Assembly (NCBI GenBank): GCA_017304275.1 | Contig: JAFKKW010000445.1 | Location: 1 to 11,275 of the forward strand | DNA from: Hyphomicrobiales bacterium | GTDB taxonomy: Bacteria > Pseudomonadota > Alphaproteobacteria > Rhizobiales > Hyphomicrobiaceae | DNA length: 11,275 bases | Direction: 5' to 3' | In this document: positions 1 to 8,881 of the stretch, piece after piece | Numbering within the stretch: the first letter of the stretch is position 1 | How the letters are laid out: the number at the start of each line of letters is the position of its first letter | Notes under the pieces: model-generated | What the model was told of the DNA's origin: nothing | What the model saw: only the letters and a program-made list of their open reading frames with translations | Database searches by the model: none | Position numbers and translations under genes: made by a program

Positions 1-369
1 GACCGGGCAGCGGGCCGCGCCCTCGACGGACCGCACCGCAGCGACCTCATCGTCGCGCACGGACCCAAGGCCACGCCCGCGAAGCACTCGTCGACGGGCG
101 AGCAGAAGGCGCTCCTGATGGGCCTCCTGCTGGCGCACGCCGAGCTGGTGGCCGCGCGTCGCGACGGCATGGCGCCGCTGCTGCTGCTCGACGAGGTGAC
201 GGCCCATCTCGACGTCGACCGCCGTGCCGCGCTGTTCGACGAGCTGCTGCGCCTCGGCACGCAGGCCTGGATGACGGGTACGGATCGTCAGTCCTTTGAG
301 CGCCTCGCCGGAAAGGCGCAGTTCTGGCGCGTGGGAGACGGTTCCGTGACGCGATCCGAGGTCCCCTGA
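1..369 (+). CDS. recF: DNA replication/repair protein RecF, C-terminal part (5' end outside window)
   Basis: RecF is a cytoplasmic SMC-like ATPase that, with RecO and RecR, helps load RecA at single-strand gaps. Only the last 122 codons are present, read in frame from base 1 to the TGA at 367-369. The visible part holds the ABC-type signature (STGEQKALL, about residues 31-39 of the fragment), then a Walker B strand with the catalytic acidic pair and D-loop (LLLLDEVTAHLD, about residues 60-71). The end (QFWRVGDGSV) is typical of alphaproteobacterial RecF. The following gene is gyrB, 162 bases away, as in the common dnaN-recF-gyrB order, which supports the identification. Nothing in the fragment looks damaged. 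The Walker A region and lid domain lie upstream of the window and cannot be checked. Confidence 0.9.
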   Translation, partial: DRAAGRALDGPHRSDLIVAHGPKATPAKHSSTGEQKALLMGLLLAHAELVAARRDGMAPLLLLDEVTAHLDVDRRAALFDELLRLGTQAWMTGTDRQSFERLAGKAQFWRVGDGSVTRSEVP

Positions 370-408
370 GCAGGGCCGCCGCGGACTTGCCGCCGCACCA
401 ACGTAACC

Positions 409-432
409 AATTGAATAAAAACAAAAAATATA
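409..432. promoter_or_regulatory. A/T-rich tract in the recF-gyrB gap, possible gyrB promoter region
   Basis: The 162-base gap between recF and gyrB contains a strongly A-rich stretch. Positions 409-432 have only two G or C bases, in sharp contrast to the surrounding GC-rich sequence. Such tracts often mark promoters or UP-like elements. A TATGAT hexamer at 484-489, about 45 bases before the gyrB ATG, could be a -10 element, but I see no convincing -35 at 16-18 bases from it. The exact promoter is therefore not assigned. The gap is otherwise without a recognisable gene. Confidence 0.3.
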
Positions 433-531
433 CGTGCGTCGCGGGCCGGAGAACGTGCTTTTTTGCGCCGTTTGATCGCGCCTTATGATAGACTTGTGGT
501 CAATCACGAGAAACGTCCTGACAGGCACCGA

Positions 532-2970
<2,439 letters not shown>

Positions 2971-3007
2971 CGCCGGGAACAGCGTTAGTGTCGCTCCGCG
3001 TGTTGAA

Positions 3008-3026
3008 CGGATCCCGCAAGGATCCG
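3008..3026. repeat. Perfect 7-bp inverted repeat downstream of gyrB
   Basis: CGGATCC at 3008-3014 and GGATCCG at 3020-3026 pair exactly around a five-base loop (CGCAA). The hairpin lies 38 bases after the gyrB stop and 26 bases before the next start codon. It has no following T-run, so it is not a standard intrinsic terminator. It could stabilise the gyrB 3' end or attenuate read-through into the downstream gene. Chance occurrence in GC-rich DNA is possible. Confidence 0.35.
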
Positions 3027-3051
3027 ATCAGCGCGCACCGGGTGATGTCTC

Positions 3052-3453
3052 ATGACCGCAGACACCGACGTCATAGCTTGGAAATACGCCAACGCGTTCG
3101 TGCCGGATGCCGAGATGAGCTCCGGCGCGCGGCGCCTGTTTCTGTTCGGCAGTGACTCGAGCGTCGATTGGCTGCGTCGGAGAATGGGCGGGCTTTGGGT
3201 CGGCGGTGCGGTGACGCTGACGCGCGACGCGCTTTACTTCGGCCCCAACGCCCTCAACGGGGCACTCCACGCCGACGACACGTCGCAATCCGTCGCCCTC
3301 GACCGCGTGCTCGAGGTGAGCGATCGCTTCGGCTGGTTGACGCGCATTGTCGATGTCCGCACCGACGATGGCGAGACGTTCACCTTCCGCTGCTTCGGTG
3401 CGCGGTCGTTTGCCGAGCAAATCCGGGGCGCGGTGCAGGCGCTCCGCGCTTAG
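3052..3453 (+). CDS. Hypothetical protein, possible PH/GRAM-like domain
   Basis: This is a 133-residue soluble protein with no signal peptide and no membrane segment. I do not recognise a named family. The region from about residue 44 to the end (GGLWVGGAVTLTRDALYFG, later WLTRIVDVRTDDGETFTFRCFG) alternates beta strands with a final helix. That pattern suggests a PH or GRAM-like fold, of the kind that places a basic or hydrophobic surface on a membrane or partner. This is an inference from pattern only. The ATG at 3052 is preceded by GGTGA at 3041-3045, a well-placed ribosome binding site. The gene follows gyrB by 81 bases with a hairpin between, so it may be read from the gyrB transcript. 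Its TAG stop overlaps the stop of the convergent transglutaminase-like gene (shared bases 3450-3453). Codon use resembles the neighbours. Confidence 0.75.
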   Translation: MTADTDVIAWKYANAFVPDAEMSSGARRLFLFGSDSSVDWLRRRMGGLWVGGAVTLTRDALYFGPNALNGALHADDTSQSVALDRVLEVSDRFGWLTRIVDVRTDDGETFTFRCFGARSFAEQIRGAVQALRA

Positions 3454-4286
3454 GCGGCTGCGGGAGACGGAACATCCTGCGCTTCGATCTCGTCCGTCCA
3501 GACCTTGAACGCGTCGAGCGTATGCTGGCCGAACGTATGCAGCAAGGACACGTCGGTCGCGTCGCGCCCGCGCGCGATCACGATGCGGCCGATGCGCGGC
3601 TTGTTGTGGCGCGCATCGAACGTGTACCAGCGGCCGCCAAGATACACCTCGCACCACGCGCTGAAGTCCATCGGCGCCGGATCCTTCGGCACGCCGATGT
3701 CGCCGAGATAGCCGTTGACGTAGCGCGCCGGGATATTGAGGCAGCGGCAGAGCGCGATCGTGAGATGTGCGAAATCGCGGCACACGCCGATACGCTCCTC
3801 GTAGGCTTCCTCCGCCGTACGCGTCGCGCGCGCGTGCGCGTAGTCGAACGTGATGCGCTCGTGCACGAAGTCGACGACCGCCTGCACGCGAGACCATCCC
3901 GGCGCCAGCGAGCCGAACCGCTTCCATGCCATTTCGCTGAGGCGGTCCGTCTCGCAGTAGCGGCTGCCGAGCAGGTAGACGAAGGCGTCGTCCGGCAGCC
4001 CCGCGATCGGCACCTCGGCGAGGCTTTCATCGACGGCATCGGGCGCACCGGAGTCGCGGATCGTTCCATCGAGCGTGAAGCGGAATGTGCCCTTGGGAAT
4101 GACCATGCGCCGGCAGATATTGCCGAAGAGGTCGCGGTAGACCTTTACGGGCACCTCGGGGCGCGTCACGAACGCCCCTTCCATCTTGATATCGGAGCGC
4201 CGGGAATCGTGGACATCGAGAAGCGTAATGAGGGGCGTTGCCTGCGGCACGGTGATGGTGATGTCGAAGCCGTAGTTGATCAGCAT
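3450..4286 (-). CDS. Transglutaminase-like domain protein with Ser at the usual His position
   Basis: This 278-residue protein belongs to the bacterial transglutaminase-like (papain-fold) superfamily. An N-terminal beta-rich region of about 100 residues resembles the fold that precedes the core in bacterial members. The core follows: catalytic Cys169 in GVCRDFAHL, and Asp224 in WYTFDARHN. Between them the usual HAW motif reads DFSAW, so Ser209 sits where the catalytic histidine is expected. Relatives with the PMDF-AW arrangement exist in alphaproteobacteria as far as I recall, so this may be a subfamily trait rather than a mutation. Whether the protein cross-links, hydrolyses or only binds is unknown. 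No signal peptide is evident. The ATG at 4286 has GAGAGG about eight bases upstream on the minus strand. Its TAA stop overlaps the stop of the convergent gene. A 155-base region separates it from the divergent pip-like pseudogene. Confidence 0.85.
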   Translation of the reverse strand: MLINYGFDITITVPQATPLITLLDVHDSRRSDIKMEGAFVTRPEVPVKVYRDLFGNICRRMVIPKGTFRFTLDGTIRDSGAPDAVDESLAEVPIAGLPDDAFVYLLGSRYCETDRLSEMAWKRFGSLAPGWSRVQAVVDFVHERITFDYAHARATRTAEEAYEERIGVCRDFAHLTIALCRCLNIPARYVNGYLGDIGVPKDPAPMDFSAWCEVYLGGRWYTFDARHNKPRIGRIVIARGRDATDVSLLHTFGQHTLDAFKVWTDEIEAQDVPSPAAA

Positions 4287-4338
4287 GGGACGACCCTCTC
4301 AGCCGCATATAAACCCCACCATAGGCGCCAGCGTTCCA

Positions 4339-4351
4339 AGACTAAAAGTCT
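4339..4351. repeat. Short inverted repeat in divergent intergenic region
   Basis: AGACT at 4339-4343 and AGTCT at 4347-4351 form a perfect 5-bp dyad with a three-base spacer. They lie in an A-rich patch (about 4339-4378) between the transglutaminase-like gene and the divergent pip-like pseudogene. The position suits an operator or promoter region for one or both genes, but the repeat is short and may be chance. Confidence 0.25.
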
Positions 4352-4441
4352 GAAAACAAGACATAAGGCCCGAAAAATAGGCACTTGAATGATCGGGCGG
4401 GCTGACACAGGCTGCGCGCGCCAGAGGAGCGCCGACGTCCT

Positions 4442-5280
4442 ATGACCGTTCACCCGCAAGCAGAGGTGCCGCGACCTATCGATGCCATCATGCTCGCCGT
4501 TGGCGAGGGGCACTGGATCTATGTCGAGGAGATCGGCACGCGGGGCGCCATCCCGGCGCTGTTTCTGCATGGCGGGCCGGGCAGCGGCGCGCAGCACAGT
4601 CACCGGCGCCTGTTCGATACCGCGCGCTTTCACGCCGTGCTCTTCGATCAGCGCGGCGCCGGCCGCAGTCATCCGTATCTCTCGACCGAGGCCAATACGA
4701 CGCAGCACCTCGTCGCCGACATCGAGCGCATCCGTGGTTCCTTGGGACGGACGGCGAGGTTGACTGGGCGTTCCGCCGTGGACCCATGGCGCTGCGCCCG
4801 GACCTCTACGACTCTTTTGTTGCCGCCCTTCCGGAAGCAGAGCGCGCCGATCCGCTCGCGGCCTACATCGCGCACCTGACGAGCGGCGATCCTGCCCGGC
4901 GCGATCCGGCCGCCCGCCGATGGTTCGCGTTCGAGCGCACGCTGTCGGAGTTCGCACCGGCGGCAACGATCCTGTCGGAAACGCCCCCGGAGGGGGATCG
5001 CGTGCCGCCGACGCCGATCATCGAGGCGCACTACATCGCGAACCATTTCTTCATGAAACCGGACGAGCTGCTTGACGGCGCCACCCGCCTCGGCTCCATT
5101 CCGGGCATCATCGTGCAAGGCCGCTACGACCTTCTGTGCCCGCCACGCGCCGCCTTCGAGCTGGCGAAGCGTTGGCCGGGCAGCCGCCTCGAGATCGTTC
5201 CCGCCGCCGGTCATGCCATGACCGACCCCGGTGTTTTCGATGCCGTGAAGCGCGCCATCGACAAGCTCGCCAAGACCTGA
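4442..5280 (+). pseudogene. pip: Prolyl aminopeptidase-like alpha/beta hydrolase, broken by internal deletion and frameshift
   Basis: Intact relatives are about 310-320 aa and release N-terminal proline from peptides. The 5' part (4442 to about 4738, frame 2) is typical: oxyanion-hole LFLHGGPGSG, then LFDQRGAGRSHPY and NTTQHLVADIERIR. The 3' part (about 4735-5280, frame 1) resumes with FLGTDGEVDW, ALPEAERADPLAAYIAHLTS, then GRYDLLCPP with the acid residue and AAGHAM with the histidine. Between DIERIR and FLGT every relative carries about 35 residues including the GGSWGS nucleophile elbow; here they are absent and the frame changes. By frame arithmetic the lost segment is 1 more than a multiple of 3, about 105-112 bases. 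The frame-2 reading runs on to 4879 as a nonsense tail, so no active enzyme can be made. The ATG at 4442 has AGAGGAG twelve bases upstream. The 3' end lies 12 bases before trhO, so they were probably cotranscribed. Confidence 0.85.
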
Positions 5281-5292
5281 AGATCGCGCCAG

Positions 5293-6138
5293 ATGTCCGT
5301 CACCGTCACCGCCTTTTACAAGTTCGTTGCGATCGCCGATCCGCCGGCGCTGCGCGAGAGCCTCTTCGCCCGCGCGCGCGACCTCGGCATCAAGGGCAGC
5401 ATTCTGCTGGCACCCGAAGGCATCAACGCGACCATCGCAGGCTCCGACGACGGCATTCGACGCATGCTGGCGCATCTGCGCGCCGATCCGCGCTTCGCCG
5501 ATCTCGTGAGCAAGGAATCCTATGCGGACGAGATCCCGTTCGGCCGCCTGAAGGTCAGGCTCAAGCGCGAGATCGTGACCCTGCGCCGGCCCGAGGCGGA
5601 CCCGTCCCGCCGCGTCGGCACCTACGTCAGGCCGCAGGATTGGAACGCGCTGATCTCCGATCCCGAGGTGCTCGTGCTCGACACGCGCAACGCCTACGAG
5701 GTTGATATCGGCACCTTCAAGGGTGCCGTCGATCCGGTGACGCAGAGCTTCGGCGAGTTTCCGGATTTTGTCGCGGCCAACCTGGATCCGACGAGGCACA
5801 AGCGCGTCGCCATGTTCTGCACCGGCGGCATCCGTTGCGAGAAGGCGTCGGCCTACATGCTCTCCCAGGGCTTTCCCGAGGTCTATCACCTGGAAGGCGG
5901 CATCCTGAACTATCTGGAGACGATCCCGCCCGAGCAAAGCCTATGGCAGGGCGAATGCTTTGTCTTCGACGAGCGAGTCGCCCTCGAGCACGGCGTGAAA
6001 CCGGGAACGCACGTCATGTGCCGGCGCTGCGGATCGCCCGTTGTGGTGGAGACTGAGAGCGCCGCGCCGCCCGCGTGCCGGCGTTGCTCGGCCGTTGACG
6101 TCGAGCAATTCGAGGATACGCCCGGTCGGACCCCATAG
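5293..6138 (+). CDS. trhO: tRNA uridine(34) hydroxylase TrhO (rhodanese-domain protein, YceA family)
   Basis: TrhO uses oxygen to hydroxylate uridine 34 of certain tRNAs, the first step to 5-(carboxy)methoxyuridine at the wobble position. The 281-residue protein has the family's N-terminal ferredoxin-like part (TAFYKFVAIADP, GSILLAPEGINATIAG). A rhodanese domain follows (about 115-215) with VLDTRNAYEVDIGTFKGA, then catalytic Cys176 in FCTGGIRCEKAS. The sequence LEGGILNYLE and a WQGECFVFDERV segment are diagnostic. The C-terminus carries two CxxC pairs (Cys243/Cys246 and Cys262/Cys265) that could bind zinc, as in many family members. The ATG at 5293 is 12 bases after the pip-like pseudogene, with only a weak ribosome binding site, so translation may once have been coupled. 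Nothing looks damaged. The stop is five bases from the stop of the small convergent gene at 6143. Confidence 0.92.
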   Translation: MSVTVTAFYKFVAIADPPALRESLFARARDLGIKGSILLAPEGINATIAGSDDGIRRMLAHLRADPRFADLVSKESYADEIPFGRLKVRLKREIVTLRRPEADPSRRVGTYVRPQDWNALISDPEVLVLDTRNAYEVDIGTFKGAVDPVTQSFGEFPDFVAANLDPTRHKRVAMFCTGGIRCEKASAYMLSQGFPEVYHLEGGILNYLETIPPEQSLWQGECFVFDERVALEHGVKPGTHVMCRRCGSPVVVETESAAPPACRRCSAVDVEQFEDTPGRTP

Positions 6139-6142
6139 CAGT

Positions 6143-6295
6143 TCAGCGATAGGCGGACCAGCGGCGATCTTCTTCGCTCATCTCGTCGTTATCGTTGTCG
6201 GCATGCCGGCGCGGCGCGACGCGACAGCGGGGATTTCTGGCCTGGATCAGCAACCCTTCGAAGAGGCGGACGAAGCTTTCGATTGCGAGCAGCAT
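6143..6295 (-). CDS. Probable small protein of 50 residues, unknown function
   Basis: A short reading frame on the minus strand runs from the ATG at 6295 to the TGA at 6143. The start has GGGAG six bases upstream, a good ribosome binding site. The protein begins with an amphipathic or hydrophobic stretch (MLLAIESFVRLFEGLLIQAR). A basic middle and an acidic, polar end follow (DNDNDEMSEEDRRW). By my count 38 of 50 third codon positions are G or C, similar to real genes here. The frame stays open 23 codons further upstream to 6368 but without ATG, GTG or TTG, so a longer protein would need an unusual start or be a remnant. It fills the gap between trhO and the LysR gene, ends five bases from the trhO stop, and is divergent from LysR. 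That is the classic position for a LysR target. I do not recognise the family. Confidence 0.45.
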   Translation of the reverse strand: MLLAIESFVRLFEGLLIQARNPRCRVAPRRHADNDNDEMSEEDRRWSAYR

Positions 6296-6364
6296 GTGCG
6301 TCTCCCGCGGTTCGTATTGCTTGCAGTTTGCGCCGGACAGGTCGTCGGCACAAACGCCTTTGCT

Positions 6365-6392
6365 TTACATCGCATGTAAGATTTTGTTACAT
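6365..6392. promoter_or_regulatory. Three alternating TTACAT half-sites, likely LysR operator
   Basis: TTACAT at 6365-6370, its reverse complement ATGTAA at 6374-6379, and TTACAT again at 6387-6392 form two overlapping perfect dyads, with spacers of 3 and 7 bases. The second dyad contains the T-N11-A pattern (TAAGATTTTGTTA, 6377-6389) typical of LysR-family binding boxes. The block ends five bases before the LysR start codon at 6398, which suggests autorepression. It also lies upstream of the divergent small gene starting at 6295. The first TTACAT could double as a -10 element. Confidence 0.6.
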
Positions 6393-6397
6393 ATGGC

Positions 6398-7339
6398 ATG
6401 GCCAGAAATCTCCCTCCGTTGAACGCCTTGAAGGCTTTCGAGGCTGCGGCGCGTCACGAAAGCTTTACCGCCGCCGCCGCCGAGCTCAACGTCACGCACG
6501 CCGCGATCAGCCGCCACATTCGCGCGCTCGAAGGAGGGCTTGCGATCAAGCTGTTCTTGCGCACGGGACGCGGCGTGGTGCTGACCGAGGGGGGTAAGAA
6601 CTATGCGGCGGACGTCACGCGCGCTTTCGACCTGCTGGCCGCTGCCACGGAGAATGCCTCGGGCCGCCGCCGCCGGCGTCGTCAGCAACTCACCGTCAGC
6701 GTGGAGTCCTCGTTCGCAGCGCTTTGGCTCGTGCCGCGCCTCGGACGCTTCACGGCCGCCAATTCGGAGATCGAGCTGATCGTCGAGTCGACGGATCGCC
6801 TCGCCGACTTCGCGCGCAACGAGGCCGACGTCGGAATCCGATACGGCCGTGGCGTTTGGAGCAACGTCGCCGCCGATCTCCTCGCCAGGACACACATGGC
6901 GCCCGTCTGCAGCCCGGCGCTTTTGCGCACGGCGAACGTGCGCTCGCCGCGCGATCTTCCGCCGGGCCTGCTGCTGCAGGAGGAGCCGCGCCGCTACTGG
7001 AAGGAATGGCTGCAGGCGGCTGGCGTAGCCGAGCGTGTGTCACCCGAGGGGCCGACGCTCGGGCTTCATCTCACCATCTCCGCCGCGGAAGCGGGACAGG
7101 GGTTCGCGCTCGCGGACGAGGTGATTGCCGGTGACGCGCTGGTCGGTGGCCGGCTCGTCCGGCCGTTCGACGTCGCCATTGAAAGCTATGCGTACTATTT
7201 CGTCCGCGCCGCCGAGCGCAAGGAAAGCCGCGCCATGGCCGCGCTGCACGCGTGGCTGAAGAGTGAGATCGCCGATACGCTGGACGCCGTCGCAAGGGTA
7301 ACCCGCGCATCCTCCTCGGCGTTTAGCGATAAAACCTGA
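6398..7339 (+). CDS. LysR-family transcriptional regulator, GcvA-like
   Basis: This is a 313-residue cytoplasmic DNA-binding regulator. The N-terminus (LPPLNALKAFEAAARHESFT, then NVTHAAISRHIRALE at about 31-45) is the winged helix-turn-helix of the GcvA-like branch. A linker helix and an unusual run of arginines (about 90-95) precede the periplasmic-binding-protein-like effector domain (about 97-295: SFAALWLVPRLGRF, DVGIRYGRGVW, APVCSPALL). Length is normal. The only in-frame start that fits the family is the ATG at 6398. It has no visible Shine-Dalgarno and directly follows the TTACAT repeats, so initiation may be weak, leaderless or repressed by bound protein. GcvA itself controls glycine cleavage genes, but this branch is very broad and the effector cannot be inferred. 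The 3' end overlaps the convergent small membrane gene by 17 bases. Confidence 0.9.
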   Translation: MARNLPPLNALKAFEAAARHESFTAAAAELNVTHAAISRHIRALEGGLAIKLFLRTGRGVVLTEGGKNYAADVTRAFDLLAAATENASGRRRRRRQQLTVSVESSFAALWLVPRLGRFTAANSEIELIVESTDRLADFARNEADVGIRYGRGVWSNVAADLLARTHMAPVCSPALLRTANVRSPRDLPPGLLLQEEPRRYWKEWLQAAGVAERVSPEGPTLGLHLTISAAEAGQGFALADEVIAGDALVGGRLVRPFDVAIESYAYYFVRAAERKESRAMAALHAWLKSEIADTLDAVARVTRASSSAFSDKT

Positions 7340-7535
7340 GCCCCAGCCATAGTCCGATGATCAGACCGATTAGCCCGCCGATCGGACCGATGCCGAACAC
7401 CGCTGTCATGCTGCGCTCGCCTTCGAATTCCGTAAGTCCGAAAAAGCCGCCGAGCAACAGCGTCGCGGCCGCCGCAACGATCCACCCGGCGATGGCGCCG
7501 CCCAGTCCGCCAAGAAGGGTGATGAGAGCTTTCAT
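7323..7535 (-). CDS. Small two-helix membrane protein, unknown function
   Basis: This 70-residue protein has two hydrophobic, glycine-rich segments (about 4-31 and 44-67) joined by a short acidic loop (FGLTEFEGERSM). The glycine spacing (GGLGGAIAG, GIGPIGGLIGLIIG) suggests tight helix packing or oligomerisation in the cytoplasmic membrane. I believe similar small proteins occur in other Hyphomicrobiales, but I know no function for them. The ATG at 7535 is preceded by GGGGA four bases upstream. The gene starts 24 bases after the hslU stop on the same strand, so it is likely the last gene of the hslV-hslU operon. Its end overlaps the last 17 bases of the convergent LysR gene. No terminator hairpin with a T-run is visible between them. 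Confidence 0.7.
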   Translation of the reverse strand: MKALITLLGGLGGAIAGWIVAAAATLLLGGFFGLTEFEGERSMTAVFGIGPIGGLIGLIIGLWLGLRFYR

Positions 7536-7559
7536 GGGTCCCCAGTGGCGTTGATCGCG

Positions 7560-8870
7560 CTAAAGGATGAACTTCGAAAGGTCGGCGTTCTTGGCAAGCT
7601 CTCCGACCCGGTCCGTGACATAGCGCGCGTCGATCGTCACCGTCTCGCCGTTGCGGTCCGATGCCTCGAACGAGATGTCGTCGAGCACGCGCTCCATCAC
7701 CGTCTGCAGCCGTCGCGCACCGATGTTCTCGACCGTCGAGTTGACCAGCACCGCCGTGTCGGCGAGCGTGTCGATGGCATCCTCGGTGAAGGCGAGCGTC
7801 AATCCCTCGGTCGCCATCAGGGCGATGTACTGCTTGATGAGGCTGGCCTCGGGCTCGGTCAGGATGCGGCGGAAGTCCTCGCGCGTGAGCGCCTTGAGCT
7901 CGACGCGGATCGGCAACCGCCCCTGCAGCTCCGGCAGGAGATCGGCCGGCTTCGCCACATGGAACGCGCCCGACGCGATGAACAACACGTGGTCCGTTTT
8001 CACCGGGCCGTACTTGGTCGAGACGCTGGTGCCTTCGATCAGCGGCAGGAGATCACGCTGTACGCCCTCGCGCGAGACCTCGGCGCCGGATCGTCCCGTC
8101 TCGCCGCGCGAGCAGATCTTGTCGATCTCGTCGAGGAACACGATGCCGTTGTTCTCGACCGCGGCGATGGCCTCGCTCGTGATCTGCTCGTTGTCGATCA
8201 GCTTGTCGCTCTCTTCCGCGATGAGCAGGGTATGGCTGTCCTTCACCGTGATGCGTCGCGGCTTGGTGCGTCCGCCCATCATCTTGCCGAAGATGTCGCC
8301 GAGATTGACGGCGCCGATCGAGCCACCCGGCATGCCCGGGATGTCGAGCATCGGCATGCCGCCGGTATCGGCAACCTGAACCTCGATGATCTTGTCGTTG
8401 AGCTCGTTGCCGCGCAGCCGCTTGCGGAAGGTTTCGCGCGTGCCTGGCGACGCCGTCGGTCCGACGAGTGCATCGAGCACGCGCTCCTCCGCGTTCTTCT
8501 CCGCCTGCGCGCGCACTTCCTTGCGTTTCGCGTCCCGCACCAGCGCGATCCCGACCTCGACCAGATCGCGGATGATGCTGTCGACGTCGCGTCCCACATA
8601 GCCGACCTCGGTGAACTTGGTCGCTTCCACCTTGAGGAACGGCGCGCCCGCGAGCTTTGCGAGACGCCGCGCGATCTCCGTCTTGCCGACGCCCGTGGGG
8701 CCGATCATGAGGATGTTCTTCGGCAGCACCTCGTCCTTGAGCGGTCCTTCGATCTGCTGGCGCCGCCAGCGGTTGCGGAGCGCGATGGCGACGGCGCGTT
8801 TCGCATCGCCCTGCCCGACGATGTAGCGGTCGAGCTCGGAGACGATTTCGCGCGGCGAGAAGGTGGTCAT
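7560..8870 (-). CDS. hslU: ATP-dependent protease ATPase subunit HslU
   Basis: HslU (ClpY) is the hexameric AAA+ unfoldase that feeds substrates to the HslV peptidase in the cytoplasm. The ATG at 8870 gives 436 residues, close to the usual 435-445. The open frame continues far upstream, but that part is the shadow of the membrane gene. Visible elements are SPREIVSELDRYIVGQ at the start, Walker A GPTGVGKT (57-64), and the pore loop GYVG (90-93). The intermediate domain lies at about 110-235 and includes DTGGMPMLDIPGMPGG. Walker B is IVFLDEID (243-250), sensor-2 is GARRL (384-388), and the C-terminal tail is LSKFIL, which docks into HslV. All key residues are present. The gene starts 11 bases after the DUF2157-like gene. 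Its own ribosome binding site is weak (CGGAAC), so it probably depends on operon transcription and perhaps coupling. Confidence 0.97.
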   Translation of the reverse strand: MTTFSPREIVSELDRYIVGQGDAKRAVAIALRNRWRRQQIEGPLKDEVLPKNILMIGPTGVGKTEIARRLAKLAGAPFLKVEATKFTEVGYVGRDVDSIIRDLVEVGIALVRDAKRKEVRAQAEKNAEERVLDALVGPTASPGTRETFRKRLRGNELNDKIIEVQVADTGGMPMLDIPGMPGGSIGAVNLGDIFGKMMGGRTKPRRITVKDSHTLLIAEESDKLIDNEQITSEAIAAVENNGIVFLDEIDKICSRGETGRSGAEVSREGVQRDLLPLIEGTSVSTKYGPVKTDHVLFIASGAFHVAKPADLLPELQGRLPIRVELKALTREDFRRILTEPEASLIKQYIALMATEGLTLAFTEDAIDTLADTAVLVNSTVENIGARRLQTVMERVLDDISFEASDRNGETVTIDARYVTDRVGELAKNADLSKFIL

Positions 8871-8881
8871 GGGATGTTCCG

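Noticed and set aside
463..531. TTG-initiated 23-residue N-terminal extension of GyrB
   Set aside because: The residues do not resemble GyrB, and the ATG at 532 gives a standard N-terminus and length.
370..531. tRNA, small RNA or extra gene in the recF-gyrB gap
   Set aside because: No cloverleaf, no terminator-like hairpin and no convincing reading frame; only the A/T-rich tract stands out.
3008..3026. Intrinsic terminator for gyrB
   Set aside because: The stem is perfect but no T-run follows, so it is recorded only as an inverted repeat.
3168..4388. 406-codon plus-strand frame across the transglutaminase-like gene
   Set aside because: It is a shadow frame of low-complexity Arg/Ala/His content with no recognisable domain.
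4786..5280. Independent 164-residue hydrolase gene starting at the internal ATG 4786
   Set aside because: The frame continues upstream as FLGTDGEVDW, which matches the family, and the fragment lacks the nucleophile and oxyanion hole. It is the 3' half of the broken pip-like gene.
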